Source: an uncultured delta proteobacterium
GTDB taxonomy: Bacteria > Myxococcota_A > Polyangia > Polyangiales > Polyangiaceae
Assembly: GCA_903906315.1 (NCBI GenBank)
Contig: CAIVJW010000094.1
Span: 1 to 64,000 of the forward strand
Direction: 5' to 3'
DNA length: 64,000 bases
Shown here: positions 51,786 to 60,484 of the stretch, piece by piece
Layout: every line of letters starts with the position of its first letter
Position numbering within the stretch: the stretch's first letter is position 1
Program-made: the position numbers and the translations under genes
Notes under the pieces: model-generated
Database searches by the model: none
Told to the model about the DNA's origin: nothing
Seen by the model: the letters and a program-made list of their open reading frames with translations, nothing else

Positions 51786-52307
51786 TCACTCGAACTCGAC
51801 CGGCTCGCCATCCCCGGCGAGGCCGATCATCTCGAGGATCTGTCGCACCTCGATCGCGACCTCGGCCTCCGGGGCCGCGTCGAGGAAGCCCTCGAGCTCG
51901 CGCGTGGCCTCCTGGCGCTGGCCGAGGGCGGCGTGCGCGAGCCCCGCCGCGTGCATGGCGTCGGCGTCCTTGGGGAACCGGCGCAGGGCCTCTTTGGCCT
52001 CCGCGAGCGCACCCTTCGCGTCGCCCAGCATCCGCAGCGTGTTCGACAGCGCGACGCGCGCGCCGAGGAAATTGGGCGAAACGCGCAGAGCCGCGCGGTA
52101 CGCGTCGCGTGCCGGCTCGAGCTTCTCGGTCTCGAAGAGGGCCGTGCCGAGGTGGTTGTATGCGTACGGGTTCATCGGGTCGGCCTTGATCACGTCGCGC
52201 AGCGCCAGCAGCGCCTCGACGTAGTGCAGCTCCTGGAGGAGCTCGGCGGCCTCGTCCACGGCGTCCCAGTGGGCCTGGTCTCTCGCGTCGTCCCGGTCCG
52301 TTCGCAT
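51786..52307 (-). CDS. TPR-repeat protein
   Basis: 173 aa, cytoplasmic. At least three tetratricopeptide repeats span residues about 18-150 (for example AYNHLGTALFETEKLEPARDAYRAAL and AMHAAGLAHAALGQRQEATRELEGFL). They give a helical protein-binding solenoid. The chain ends in an acidic PVEFE tail. Its start is only 19 bp from that of the divergent membrane-protein gene, so the promoters must overlap or lie inside the genes. Partner unknown. Confidence 0.8.
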   Translation of the reverse strand: MRTDRDDARDQAHWDAVDEAAELLQELHYVEALLALRDVIKADPMNPYAYNHLGTALFETEKLEPARDAYRAALRVSPNFLGARVALSNTLRMLGDAKGALAEAKEALRRFPKDADAMHAAGLAHAALGQRQEATRELEGFLDAAPEAEVAIEVRQILEMIGLAGDGEPVEFE

Positions 52308-52326
52308 GCTGGTAGCTTAGTGGCCC

Positions 52327-54399
52327 GTGACCGCGCCCGCCGCAAGACGTCGTGCAGCGAAGGGGCGCGCCGGTCGGCTCGAGCCCGTGGCCTGGTACGT
52401 CTTCGCGGTCGCCCTCGTCGTCGTCGCGGCGGCGGCGTTCCTCGTGCCTGCGCGCGCGCGCCTCTCCGGAGCGCTCTGGCCGGCGCCCCTGGACGACGTC
52501 TACATCCACTTCGCGTTCGCCCGATCGGCCGCGCTCGGCCACCCGTTCGAGTGGATGCCCGGCAACGGCTACTCGTCGGGGGGCACCAGCCTCACGTATC
52601 CGATCGTGCTCGCCGTCGGCTGGGTCGCCGGCTTCCGCGGCGCTTCGCTCGGTGCGTTCGCGGCGCTCGTCGCCGTCGTTTCGCTGGTCGACCTCGCGCG
52701 CTCGCTCCGGGGCGTGATCGACCGCGTCGCGCGCGCGCCTCGGTTCGTCGCGTGGCTCGCGCCGCCGCTCCTGCTCGCGGTCCCGCTGCTCGACTGGAGC
52801 CTCTTCTCCGGCATGGAGACGGCGCTCTTCGCGGCCGTCCTCGGTCGCGCGCTCGGCGCCTCGGCGCGCGCCCTCGACGCGCCGCCGCACGCGCGCCCGG
52901 TCGCGCAGGTCCGCGCAGGGGCCTGGCTCGCCGTGGTCGTCGCCACGCGGCCGGAGTCCGCGGCGCTCGCGATCCCCCTCGCGGTCGCGGTCGTCCACGG
53001 CGCGCGCTCGCTGGGGACGATTGCGTCGCTCTGCCGGGCCGCGGGCCCGACGTTCGCGCTCCTCGCGGCGCAGGCCGCCGTCAACCTCGCGCTGACGGGC
53101 GAGGCGAGCGCTGCCGGCGCCGTACGCAAGCTGGTGTTCTCGAACCCGTACGCGAGCCCGCTGGAGATGGCGGGTGAAATCCTACGCAATTTCGCGGTGC
53201 TGCGCGCCCAGGCGTTCGACGTGGCCCTCGGCGGCGGCCTCCTCGCGCTGGCGCTTCCGGCGCTCGCGGTCGCGGCCGTCGTCGACGCGCGCACGCGGCG
53301 GCTCGGCGCAGCGCTCGGCGTGGGGGCCGCGCTTTGCCTCGCGCTCGTGTGCGCGAACTCGACCGCGCGCTTCCAGAACTTGCGCTACGCAGCGCCCTCG
53401 CTCGCGATGCTGATCGCGGCCGCCACCCTCGGCGTCGGCGCCGTCGCGCGGCGCGGGCGTGGCGGCGCCGTCCTCGCCGCGTCGCTCGCCGCGGTCGCGA
53501 TCGTCGCGCCGGCGTCGGGCTTTGCCCGCCAGATCCAGCACTTCTCGCGAGCCTCGGCGAACGTGGCGGAGCAACAGGCGCGCGTCGCCGAGATCGTCCG
53601 CGATCGCGGCGCGCGCCGCGTCCTCGTCAACGACGCCGGGGCGATCCCGTATCTCTCGGGCGTCCCAGCGATCGACGGCCTCGGCCTCGGCGGGTACCGC
53701 GGGCTGCCCTTCGCGCGGGCGTCGGTGCACGGCGTGCCGGCCGTCGTCGAGCTCCTCGAGCGCTTGCCGCGCGACGAGCGCCCCGACGTGCTCGCGCTCT
53801 ACCCGGGCTGGTGGGGAGGGCTCGCGGACGTGTTCGGCCATCCGATCGCGTCGGTGCGCATCGCCGACAACGTGATCTGCGGCGCCGACGAGAAGGTCGT
53901 CTACGAGGCCGATTGGTCCCCCCTCGACGCGCCGCTCGCGGTTCGGCCCGGATCGGTCGACGAGATCGACCTCGCCGACCTCGTGAGCGAGCGCGACCAC
54001 GCCTACGAGCTGCCGAGGCGGGGCGGCTGGGTCGTCGGGCGGTCGCTGCGCCTCGGCGGCGGCGCGCCTCGCTTCGACGCGGGCCGCATCGTGCCCGAGG
54101 GGGCGCGCGAGGCGTTCGTCGTCGCCCGCTCGGCCCCGCGCGGCGAGGCGACGCTGGTCCTCCGCACCGATGCGGGGCCTCCGGGCGCGCTGCGCGTCGG
54201 CGTCGAGCGAGGAGGCGTCGCCGTTCACTCCGTCGACGTGGAGGTCCCGCTCCGCCCCGACGGCGCCTGGTTCGAGATCTCCGTTCCGATAGGCGAGGTC
54301 GCCGGCGGTGACCGCGTCTCGCTCGAGGCGCGCTCGGGAGCCTGGCGCGGCTTTCACGCCTGGATCGTGCCCGCTCCGGCCGGTCCGCCCCGCCGCTGA
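52327..54399 (+). CDS. Polytopic membrane protein, GT-C glycosyltransferase-like
   Basis: 690 aa from a GTG at 52327. About ten hydrophobic segments occupy residues 25-410. The first periplasmic loop has PLDDVYIHFAFARSAALGHPFEW, the acidic loop pattern of GT-C (mannosyltransferase-like) enzymes using polyprenyl donors. Another loop carries ATRPESAALA. The last 270 residues are soluble and beta-rich. Transfer of a sugar from a lipid carrier is inferred from topology and the DD loop; the exact family is uncertain. The alpha/beta-hydrolase gene follows 37 bp downstream. Confidence 0.65.
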   Translation: MTAPAARRRAAKGRAGRLEPVAWYVFAVALVVVAAAAFLVPARARLSGALWPAPLDDVYIHFAFARSAALGHPFEWMPGNGYSSGGTSLTYPIVLAVGWVAGFRGASLGAFAALVAVVSLVDLARSLRGVIDRVARAPRFVAWLAPPLLLAVPLLDWSLFSGMETALFAAVLGRALGASARALDAPPHARPVAQVRAGAWLAVVVATRPESAALAIPLAVAVVHGARSLGTIASLCRAAGPTFALLAAQAAVNLALTGEASAAGAVRKLVFSNPYASPLEMAGEILRNFAVLRAQAFDVALGGGLLALALPALAVAAVVDARTRRLGAALGVGAALCLALVCANSTARFQNLRYAAPSLAMLIAAATLGVGAVARRGRGGAVLAASLAAVAIVAPASGFARQIQHFSRASANVAEQQARVAEIVRDRGARRVLVNDAGAIPYLSGVPAIDGLGLGGYRGLPFARASVHGVPAVVELLERLPRDERPDVLALYPGWWGGLADVFGHPIASVRIADNVICGADEKVVYEADWSPLDAPLAVRPGSVDEIDLADLVSERDHAYELPRRGGWVVGRSLRLGGGAPRFDAGRIVPEGAREAFVVARSAPRGEATLVLRTDAGPPGALRVGVERGGVAVHSVDVEVPLRPDGAWFEISVPIGEVAGGDRVSLEARSGAWRGFHAWIVPAPAGPPRR

Positions 54400-54436
54400 T
54401 CGTCGGACCGCCGGCGTGGCGTGCTAAATACGAGCC

Positions 54437-55192
54437 ATGGCAGCCCCGTCCCCTCCGCCACGCTTCCCGCGCGCGCTCGCCGCCGCAGGGCGCGAGGTCG
54501 GGGCGTTCTTTCGGCAGGCCTTGCTCGTGCGCCACGACCTGACCGACTCCGTGCTGCCGCCCGCCAACAAGGTGGTCGAGGACGTGGTCGTGTTCCTGCA
54601 CGGAATGCTCGCCTCGGCCGGCGTCCTGCGGCCCCTGCGCGCCGGCGTCGAGCGCCACGCGGGCGTCCACGCGGCGGCGCTGACGTACCCGCCCGGGCCC
54701 GGCGTCGTCGAGATCGCGACCCGACTCGAGGCGCTCGTGCGCGAGCTGCCCGCGGCCACGCGCGTCCACCTCGTGGGCCACAGCCTCGGCGGCGTCGTCG
54801 CGCGCTATTACGCCCAGGAGTCCGGCGACGCGCGCATCGTCCAGACGATCTCGCTGGCGAGCCCCTTCGCCGGCGTGTCGGGCGCGCGCTTGCTGCGCTT
54901 CATCGGCATCGCCGATCTCGAGCCGCACAGCCCCGTGCTGCGCCGGATCCTCCTCGGCGCCGAGCGGTGCGCCCACGTCCCGCACCTGTCCATCATCGCG
55001 GCCGAGGACCAGTTCATTCCGTCGCCCCGCGTCCACGCGTTGCCGGTCGGCGACGTGGTCGTCCTCGAAGGGCGCGGCCACAACGCGATCCTCTACGACG
55101 ACGAGGTCGTCCGCCTCGTCGCGCGCCGCGTCCTCGAGCTGCGACGCCCCCGGACGGCGATCGCCGGCCCGAAGGGCGACGCCGCGGCCTGA
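54437..55192 (+). CDS. Alpha/beta-hydrolase (lipase/PGAP1-like)
   Basis: 251 aa without a signal peptide. The fold is clear: FLHGMLASAG oxyanion loop (about 55-64), nucleophile Ser in GHSLGG (about residue 117), acid Asp in AEDQFIPS and His in GRGHNAILYD. The GHSLGGVVARYYA helix is typical of esterases and lipases acting on acyl esters or membrane lipids. It may be co-transcribed with the preceding membrane protein gene. Substrate unknown. Confidence 0.82.
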   Translation: MAAPSPPPRFPRALAAAGREVGAFFRQALLVRHDLTDSVLPPANKVVEDVVVFLHGMLASAGVLRPLRAGVERHAGVHAAALTYPPGPGVVEIATRLEALVRELPAATRVHLVGHSLGGVVARYYAQESGDARIVQTISLASPFAGVSGARLLRFIGIADLEPHSPVLRRILLGAERCAHVPHLSIIAAEDQFIPSPRVHALPVGDVVVLEGRGHNAILYDDEVVRLVARRVLELRRPRTAIAGPKGDAAA

Positions 55193-55201
55193 GCCTCCCC
55201 G

Positions 55202-55228
55202 CGCGCCCGTTTCCCCGCAAGCGGGCGC
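55202..55228 (+). terminator. Possible hairpin after the hydrolase gene
   Basis: GCGCCCG and CGGGCGC form a 7-bp stem around a 13-base loop, ten bases past the hydrolase stop and 26 bp before the next start. No T tract, so this is tentative. Confidence 0.35.
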
Positions 55229-55253
55229 TCCTCCGTGCTACGCACGAAGCTGC

Positions 55254-55832
55254 ATGCGTTCCCCCGTCCGCGCACTCCTGGCCGCTACGGTCTTGCTCGG
55301 CGGCGTGGCGCTCGCGCCTCCGGCCAGCGCGGACCCGTCCGCGTGGGTCTTCGTCGGCGCCGGGCCTCTCGGCTGGAAGCAGTCCGACGCCGCGTTCACG
55401 ACGTCCGGCGCGATGTCCTTCGACGTCGGGGTGGGCACGACGCCGGAGGCCCGCCTCATCGCCGGCGGTCTGTTCCGCATGACCCCCGTATTCGGCAGCG
55501 GCACCGACCTCGCGCTGCTCGCTCGCGTCGCGACGCACGGCTTCCAGGCTGGCGGTTTCGGCTTCGCGGTGGACGCCGGCGGCTATGAGCGCTTCTGGGG
55601 CGCGACGTCTCGCGGCTTCGCCGGGGCGGTGAACCTGGGCGTTCCGCTCGGCTTCACGCTCTCGCTGCAGACGGAGATCGGCACCGACCGCGCGGTCGCC
55701 CTCGGCGCGGTCGCCGGCCTCGACCTGCTCCGCCTCACCGTGTTCCGTAAGTCCTTGCTGAACTGGTGGCCGAACCCGGCACCGGCCCAGCGCCCGCGTG
55801 ACGCCTTCGTCGGCGGCACGGGCCACTGGTGA
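55254..55832 (+). CDS. Exported hypothetical protein (barrel-like)
   Basis: 192 aa. Signal peptide MRSPVRALLAATVLLGG with cleavage near PASAD. The mature chain has alternating Gly/aromatic strands (AWVFVGAGPLGWKQ, GGFGFAVDAGGYERFWG), suggesting a small beta-barrel or beta-sandwich in the outer membrane or periplasm. No known family recognised. Its end overlaps the GTG of the next gene (GTGA), so the two are coupled. Confidence 0.6.
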   Translation: MRSPVRALLAATVLLGGVALAPPASADPSAWVFVGAGPLGWKQSDAAFTTSGAMSFDVGVGTTPEARLIAGGLFRMTPVFGSGTDLALLARVATHGFQAGGFGFAVDAGGYERFWGATSRGFAGAVNLGVPLGFTLSLQTEIGTDRAVALGAVAGLDLLRLTVFRKSLLNWWPNPAPAQRPRDAFVGGTGHW

Positions 55833-56371
55833 ACGCGAACGCGGGACTGGTCGCGGCGATCGGCGGCGTGATCGCGCTGATCTCCACCGGCTGCGGTCCG
55901 CGCGTTCCCGACCCGCCACCGCGCGTCGGCCGCGAGGACGCGGGGATGCACCTCTCGCGCATCGGCAAGGTGTGGGTGCTGGCCGCCGAGGACCAGGGCG
56001 TGTTGCAGGGCGATCCGCTCGGCGTGGTCTCGTTCCGCGTGCGGGAGGAGACGGTCTTCTCGTTCGCTCGCGGCGCGGAGCCGCACCGAACGGTCGCGCG
56101 CGACGAGGTCTTCGCCATGGCGAGCGGCGCGGAGCTTCACTGCACGGTCGAGGGGTCGCTCCCGCTCGCGGCGCGCGCCTTCTGGAAGGGGCGCGAGGTG
56201 TGGGTGACGCTCGAGTCCGCGGGTGGACGCCTCCCGCGCCGCTGCACGGGCGGCGCGTTCCCCGCGAAGGTCCGCGACGTCGGCGCGTGGTCCGCGGTGT
56301 ACGTGCTGCGCGACGATCGCCTCGTGCCCGTCGAGCCACCGACGGTTCGGGACGTGCTGCTCCCGCAGTAG
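55829..56371 (+). CDS. Hypothetical lipoprotein
   Basis: 180 aa from a GTG at 55829 overlapping the previous stop. The signal ends in STGC (Cys about 22). The mature domain is beta-rich with conserved-looking segments (GKVWVLAAEDQGVLQGDPLG and a Cys in LHCTVEG). No motif recognised. Coupling suggests it works with the exported protein encoded just upstream. Confidence 0.6.
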   Translation: MNANAGLVAAIGGVIALISTGCGPRVPDPPPRVGREDAGMHLSRIGKVWVLAAEDQGVLQGDPLGVVSFRVREETVFSFARGAEPHRTVARDEVFAMASGAELHCTVEGSLPLAARAFWKGREVWVTLESAGGRLPRRCTGGAFPAKVRDVGAWSAVYVLRDDRLVPVEPPTVRDVLLPQ

Positions 56372-56485
56372 GAGGTTCTCCGCGCTTGCCGCGTGCGGGC
56401 GTACCATCCGTCGGCGCATTTGGCTACGCCTCCGACGCGGGCGTTCGATTGTTCGCCGTCGGATCGCACTTTCTACGATTGGCTC

Positions 56486-56929
56486 ATGTACAGCCTCCTC
56501 GTCGTGGCTCATATTCCCCGGCCCGCCGTGAAGACCACGACCCCCAAGAGAAGGCGTGCGTCCTCCCCGGGTCGGTTGAAGGACGGTGTGGCTCTGCCCC
56601 TTCCCGCCGGGGATGGGCAGCGACCACGCACCTCGCTGACGCCTCCCGAGGGGCTCCGCGCGGCCCTTCTCACGAGCGACGCCGGCGAGGTCGTCCTCCT
56701 CAGCTACCCTGCGCCCTCGATGCTCTTGCCGCCGGGGCTCACGGACGCGGAGCGCGAGGTCGTGACCTCGGTCCTCGACGGCAAGTCGAACGCCGCCATC
56801 GCCGAGGAGCGCGGGCGATCGGTGCGGACGGTGGCAAACCAGGTCAACAGCGTGTTTCGCAAGCTCGGCGTCGCTTCCCGCGCCGAGCTCGTCGCGCTTT
56901 GCGCGCGGAGCGCCGCGGGGCGCCGGTGA
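56486..56929 (+). CDS. LuxR-type HTH regulator without receiver domain
   Basis: 147 aa from the ATG at 56486; an in-frame start at 56393 would add 31 residues. The C-terminal 65 residues are a GerE/LuxR HTH: LTDAEREVV, LDGKSNAAIAEERGRSVRTVANQVNSVFRKLGVASRAELV. The N-terminal part is short, basic and Pro-rich, then a strand-rich stub (ALLTSDAGEVVLLSYPAP); no phosphorylatable domain is seen. The stop overlaps the start of a second LuxR-type gene (GTGA), so both are co-expressed. Confidence 0.78.
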   Translation: MYSLLVVAHIPRPAVKTTTPKRRRASSPGRLKDGVALPLPAGDGQRPRTSLTPPEGLRAALLTSDAGEVVLLSYPAPSMLLPPGLTDAEREVVTSVLDGKSNAAIAEERGRSVRTVANQVNSVFRKLGVASRAELVALCARSAAGRR

Positions 56930-57423
56930 CACGGCAGCGGGAGGGGAGCGCGCGAGACCGCAGCGTCAGGCCCGCCGGCCGCGGACGCGCGACCGCGTCC
57001 GACCTGCGCCTTTCGCTCGTGAGGCGCGCCCGTGCCCACGCCGCAGCCCGCGCGTCCGCCGAGGCAGGCGTCGATGCCGGCCCCGACCCGGTCGCGATTT
57101 GGGACGCCCTCGTCTCGGGCCGCCTCTCGGTCATCGGCCACTTCGCCCTCGGCGGCCGCCGCGTTCTCGTGCTCCAGGCAGCGCCGCCCGGCGGCACTCC
57201 GGGCGGCCTCTCGCGGCGCGAGCTCCTCGTGTGCTTCCTCGCGGCGCGCGGACACTCGAACGCCCACGTCGGCTGGGAGCTCGACGTCGCCCCGTCGACC
57301 GTCGCGACCTATCTGGCCAAGGCGATGGCGAAGCTGGGCGTTACGTCGCGCGTGGAGCTCGTGCGGCTGTTCTCGAGCACGCGCACGAAGCGGCGAACGC
57401 GCGGCGCCGCAGCCCTGGCTTGA
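56926..57423 (+). CDS. Second LuxR-type HTH regulator of a tandem pair
   Basis: 165 aa from a GTG at 56926. The N-terminus is Arg/Ala-rich, followed by a short beta segment (VIGHFALGGRRVLVLQAAPP) that parallels the strand stub of its neighbour. A LuxR/GerE HTH comes next: LSRRELLVCFLAARGHSNAHVGWELDVAPSTVATYLAKAMAKLGVTSRVELV. The shared layout suggests tandem duplication. There is no receiver domain, so signal input is unknown. Confidence 0.75.
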   Translation: MTRQREGSARDRSVRPAGRGRATASDLRLSLVRRARAHAAARASAEAGVDAGPDPVAIWDALVSGRLSVIGHFALGGRRVLVLQAAPPGGTPGGLSRRELLVCFLAARGHSNAHVGWELDVAPSTVATYLAKAMAKLGVTSRVELVRLFSSTRTKRRTRGAAALA

Positions 57424-57426
57424 GCC

Positions 57427-57464
57427 CGCGCGCCGCCCGCCGATCCGCGGACCGGCGGGGCGCG
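57427..57464. terminator. Bidirectional hairpin terminator
   Basis: CGCGC-CCCGCCG and CGGCGGG-GCGCG pair as a 12-bp interrupted stem between the convergent LuxR-type and gcvPA genes. Confidence 0.5.
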
Positions 57465-57472
57465 TCGGCGGG

Positions 57473-58834
57473 TCAGGCGAACGCGGCGAGCGCGTCGGCG
57501 AAGCGATCGAGGTCGGATCGTGAGTGGCGCTCGGTGACGGCCACGAGGAGCTCGCCCTTGTGGGCGGCATCGACGCGGCCGAGGTCGAAGCCCGCGAGGA
57601 TGCCCTCGCCGGCGAGCGCCTCGACGAGGCGCGCGGCGTCGCCGCCGCGCACCCGCACGGCGAACTCGTTGAACGTCGGCGCGGCGTAGGGGACCGAGTA
57701 GCCGGGGAGCGCCGCGATCCGGCCCTTCAGGTACTCGGCCTTGGCGAGGCACTGCCGCGCGGCCTCGACGAAGCCGCGCTTGCCGAGCATGCACATCTTG
57801 ATCGTCGCCGCCGTCGCGACGAGCCCGCTGTTCGTGCAGATGTTGCTCGTCGCACGCTCGCGCCGGATGTGCTGCTCGCGCGTGGCGAGCGTGAGCACGT
57901 ACCCGCGCTTGCCGCTCTTGTCGGCCGTCTCGCCGACGAGGCGGCCGGGGATCTGCTGCAGGTAGCGTCGGTCGTTGCGGCACGCGAAGAGGCCGACGCC
58001 AGGGCCTCCGAACTGCGGGGGCAGCCCGAGCGCCTGCCCCTCGCCGACGGCGATGTCGGCGCCGAGCGCGCCGGGGGATTCGAGCAGCGCGAGCGCGTAC
58101 GGCTCTGTCGTCGCGGTGATGAGGAGCGCCCCCTTCGCGTGCGCGATCTCCGCGAGCTTGCGCAGATCGCCGACGCACCCGAGGAAGGTCGGGTAGCCGA
58201 CGACCACGCCCGCGGTCTGGTCGGTGATCGCGGAGGCGAGCGTCGCCGCGTCGGGGGTGCCGTCGGCGCCTTCGTGCACGGTCGTGATCGAAGCTCGCCC
58301 CGTGCCGAGCCCCTGCACGTACGTCTCGACCGTCGCGAGGTACTCCGGCGGCACGCCGCCGCAGATGACCGTGTGCTCGCGCCCCGTGAGACGGCGCGCC
58401 ATCAGCACGGCCTCCGCCGTCGCGCTCGCGCCGTCGTACATCGACGCATTCGCGATGGGCAGGCCGAGGATCTCGCTGATGATCGTCTGGAACTCGAAGA
58501 TGACCTGCAGCGTGCCCTGAGCGACCTCGGGCTGGTACGGCGTGTACGCCGTGTAGAACTCGCTGCGCAGCAGGAGCTGGTCGGCGGCCGGCGGGAAGTG
58601 GTGGTCGTACGCGCCCGCGCCCAGGAACGACAGCATCGTGGCCGCGCGGTTCTTGCCGGCCAGCTCGGTGACGTGACGCATCAGCGAGACCTCGTCGAGC
58701 GCCGGGGCGAGCTCGAGCGGCCTGTGCATGCGCGCTTCGTCGGGGATCGAGTCGTAGAGCGCCGCGAGCGAGCCGACGCCGGACGCCTCGAGCATCGCCG
58801 CGATCTCCTCGGGCGTGTGGGGCAGGTAGCGCAT
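57473..58834 (-). CDS. gcvPA: Glycine dehydrogenase (decarboxylating) subunit 1
   Basis: 453 aa from the ATG at 58834. This is the N-terminal half of the PLP-dependent P-protein in the two-subunit form. The opening YLPHTPEEIAAML, FLGAGAYDHHFP, YTPYQPEVAQGTLQ, the long FGGPGVGLFACR-x-x-x-R-x-x-PGR loop and TSNICTNSGL are all family blocks. It decarboxylates glycine and passes aminomethyl to lipoyl-GcvH. The PLP lysine belongs to subunit 2 (GcvPB), which is not encoded in this window. Order is gcvT-gcvH-gcvPA with gaps of 18 and 8 bp. Confidence 0.93.
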   Translation of the reverse strand: MRYLPHTPEEIAAMLEASGVGSLAALYDSIPDEARMHRPLELAPALDEVSLMRHVTELAGKNRAATMLSFLGAGAYDHHFPPAADQLLLRSEFYTAYTPYQPEVAQGTLQVIFEFQTIISEILGLPIANASMYDGASATAEAVLMARRLTGREHTVICGGVPPEYLATVETYVQGLGTGRASITTVHEGADGTPDAATLASAITDQTAGVVVGYPTFLGCVGDLRKLAEIAHAKGALLITATTEPYALALLESPGALGADIAVGEGQALGLPPQFGGPGVGLFACRNDRRYLQQIPGRLVGETADKSGKRGYVLTLATREQHIRRERATSNICTNSGLVATAATIKMCMLGKRGFVEAARQCLAKAEYLKGRIAALPGYSVPYAAPTFNEFAVRVRGGDAARLVEALAGEGILAGFDLGRVDAAHKGELLVAVTERHSRSDLDRFADALAAFA

Positions 58835-58842
58835 GGCGAGGC

Positions 58843-59244
58843 TCAGTGACCGGCGGTCTTCAGGAGCTCGGCGTACGCCGCCGGATCCAGCAGCGCCTCG
58901 ACCTCGGCCGGGCTCGACGGGGCGATCTCGATCATCCACGCCTTGTCCCACGGGTCCTCGTTCACGAGCTCAGGCCGCGTCTCGAGGTCCGGGTTCACGC
59001 GCGTGACCTTGCCCGCGATCGGGGCGAACAGGTCGCTCAGCGTCTTCACGCTCTCGATCGTGCCGAACGCTTTGCCCGCGGCGAGTGTGTCGCCCGCCTT
59101 CACGTCCAGGTTCACCAGCGTGATGTCACCGAGCTGCTCGACCGCGAAGGCGCTGATGCCGATGAGGACACCGCCCTCGACCTGCTTCGCCCACTCGTGG
59201 TCCTTCGTGTACCGCCGGTCCGCCTTCACGTCGTCGTTCGCCAT
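58843..59244 (-). CDS. gcvH: Glycine cleavage system H protein
   Basis: 133 aa lipoyl carrier. The lipoylation site is Lys67 within GTIESVKTLSDL; the fold blocks YTKDHEWAK, GISAFAVEQLGDITLV and GKVTRVNPDL are complete. It shuttles the aminomethyl group between P-, T- and L-proteins. Lies 18 bp downstream of gcvT and 8 bp upstream of gcvPA. Confidence 0.95.
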   Translation of the reverse strand: MANDDVKADRRYTKDHEWAKQVEGGVLIGISAFAVEQLGDITLVNLDVKAGDTLAAGKAFGTIESVKTLSDLFAPIAGKVTRVNPDLETRPELVNEDPWDKAWMIEIAPSSPAEVEALLDPAAYAELLKTAGH

Positions 59245-59262
59245 GCTCGTGTCTCCTCCGGC

Positions 59263-60384
59263 TCAGGCCCGCTTGTAGAAGGGCGTCTTCACGACGACCG
59301 CCTCGATGTTGCGTCCGCGGCAGTCGACCAGGAATCGGGTGCCGATCTCGGCCATCGACGCGGGCAGGTAGCCGAGGCCGATGTTCTTGCCGAGGGTCGG
59401 CGAGGGGCTACCGCTCGTGCAGACGCCGACGGCGCCGCCGCTCGCGTCGAGCAGGGGATAGCCATGCCGCGCGATGCCGCGCCCGACCATCTCGAAGCCG
59501 ACGATCTTGCGCGCGAGGCCGGCTTCTTTGACCGACGCGAGCGCGTCCTTGCCCACGAAGTCGCGCTTGTGCAGCTTCACGATCCACCCCAGGCCGGCCT
59601 CGAGCGGGTTCGTCGTCTCGTCGATCTCGTTGCCGTACAGCGACAGGCGCGCCTCGAGCCGGAGCGTGTCGCGCGCGCCGAGCCCCGCGGGCTCGAGGCC
59701 GAGCGGACGGCCGACGTCCACGAGGGTGCTCCAGAGCTTTGCGGCGTCCTCGGTCGGGCAGAAGATCTCCATGCCGTCTTCGCCGGTGTACCCGGTGCGC
59801 GCCACCGTGCACTTGACGCCCGCGAGCACCGCGTCGCGAAAGTGGAAGCTGCCGAGGCTGGCGAGAGCCGGGCCGTCGTCGCCGGCGAGCGCCGCGATCG
59901 CGTAGGCCTTCGGGCCCTGCATCGCGATGAGCGCGGTGCGGTCCGACGCGTCCTCGAACCCGCAGTGGTTCTCCGCGGCTGCGCGGAAGTGCGCGACGAT
60001 CTTGTCGCGGTTCGACGCATTGCAGACGACGAGCCAGCGCGTCTGGGCGATGCGATAGACGATGAGGTCGTCGAGCACCGTGCCCTGCGCGTTGCACGCG
60101 CACGTGTAGAGCGCCTGGCCGTCCACGAGCTTCGCGGTGTCGCCCGTGACGAGGTACTCGACGACCGAGGCGGCGTGCTCGCCCTCGAGGAGGATCTCGC
60201 CCATGTGCGAGACGTCGAAGAGCCCGGCCGCCGTGCGGACGGCCTTGTGCTCTTCGGTCAGCCCTTTGTACTGGACCGGCATCTCCCAGCCGGCGAAGGG
60301 GACGATGCGACCGCCGAGGCGGACGTGCTCGTCGAAGAGGGGGGTGCGTCGGAGGGGCGTGGTAGGCGCTTCGTCGTGCGACAC
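59263..60384 (-). CDS. gcvT: Glycine cleavage system aminomethyltransferase (T protein)
   Basis: 373 aa from a GTG at 60384 (GGGGC upstream), which places RRTPLFDEHVRLGGRIVPFAGWEMPVQY at the N-terminus as in the family. It transfers the one-carbon unit from lipoyl-GcvH to tetrahydrofolate, releasing ammonia. Visible blocks are FDVSHMGEI, RTGYTGEDGMEIFCP, the GLGARDTLRLEA loop and GIARHGYP. First gene of the gcvT-gcvH-gcvPA operon. Normal length. Confidence 0.94.
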   Translation of the reverse strand: MSHDEAPTTPLRRTPLFDEHVRLGGRIVPFAGWEMPVQYKGLTEEHKAVRTAAGLFDVSHMGEILLEGEHAASVVEYLVTGDTAKLVDGQALYTCACNAQGTVLDDLIVYRIAQTRWLVVCNASNRDKIVAHFRAAAENHCGFEDASDRTALIAMQGPKAYAIAALAGDDGPALASLGSFHFRDAVLAGVKCTVARTGYTGEDGMEIFCPTEDAAKLWSTLVDVGRPLGLEPAGLGARDTLRLEARLSLYGNEIDETTNPLEAGLGWIVKLHKRDFVGKDALASVKEAGLARKIVGFEMVGRGIARHGYPLLDASGGAVGVCTSGSPSPTLGKNIGLGYLPASMAEIGTRFLVDCRGRNIEAVVVKTPFYKRA

Positions 60385-60484
60385 GCTGCCCCGTCTAGTC
60401 CGATCCGCGAGCGAAGTCGATCTCCGCGCGGAGCCGGGTGTGCACGCGGACGTCACGCCGCGAGGCGCGCCCCCGAGCGTGGCC

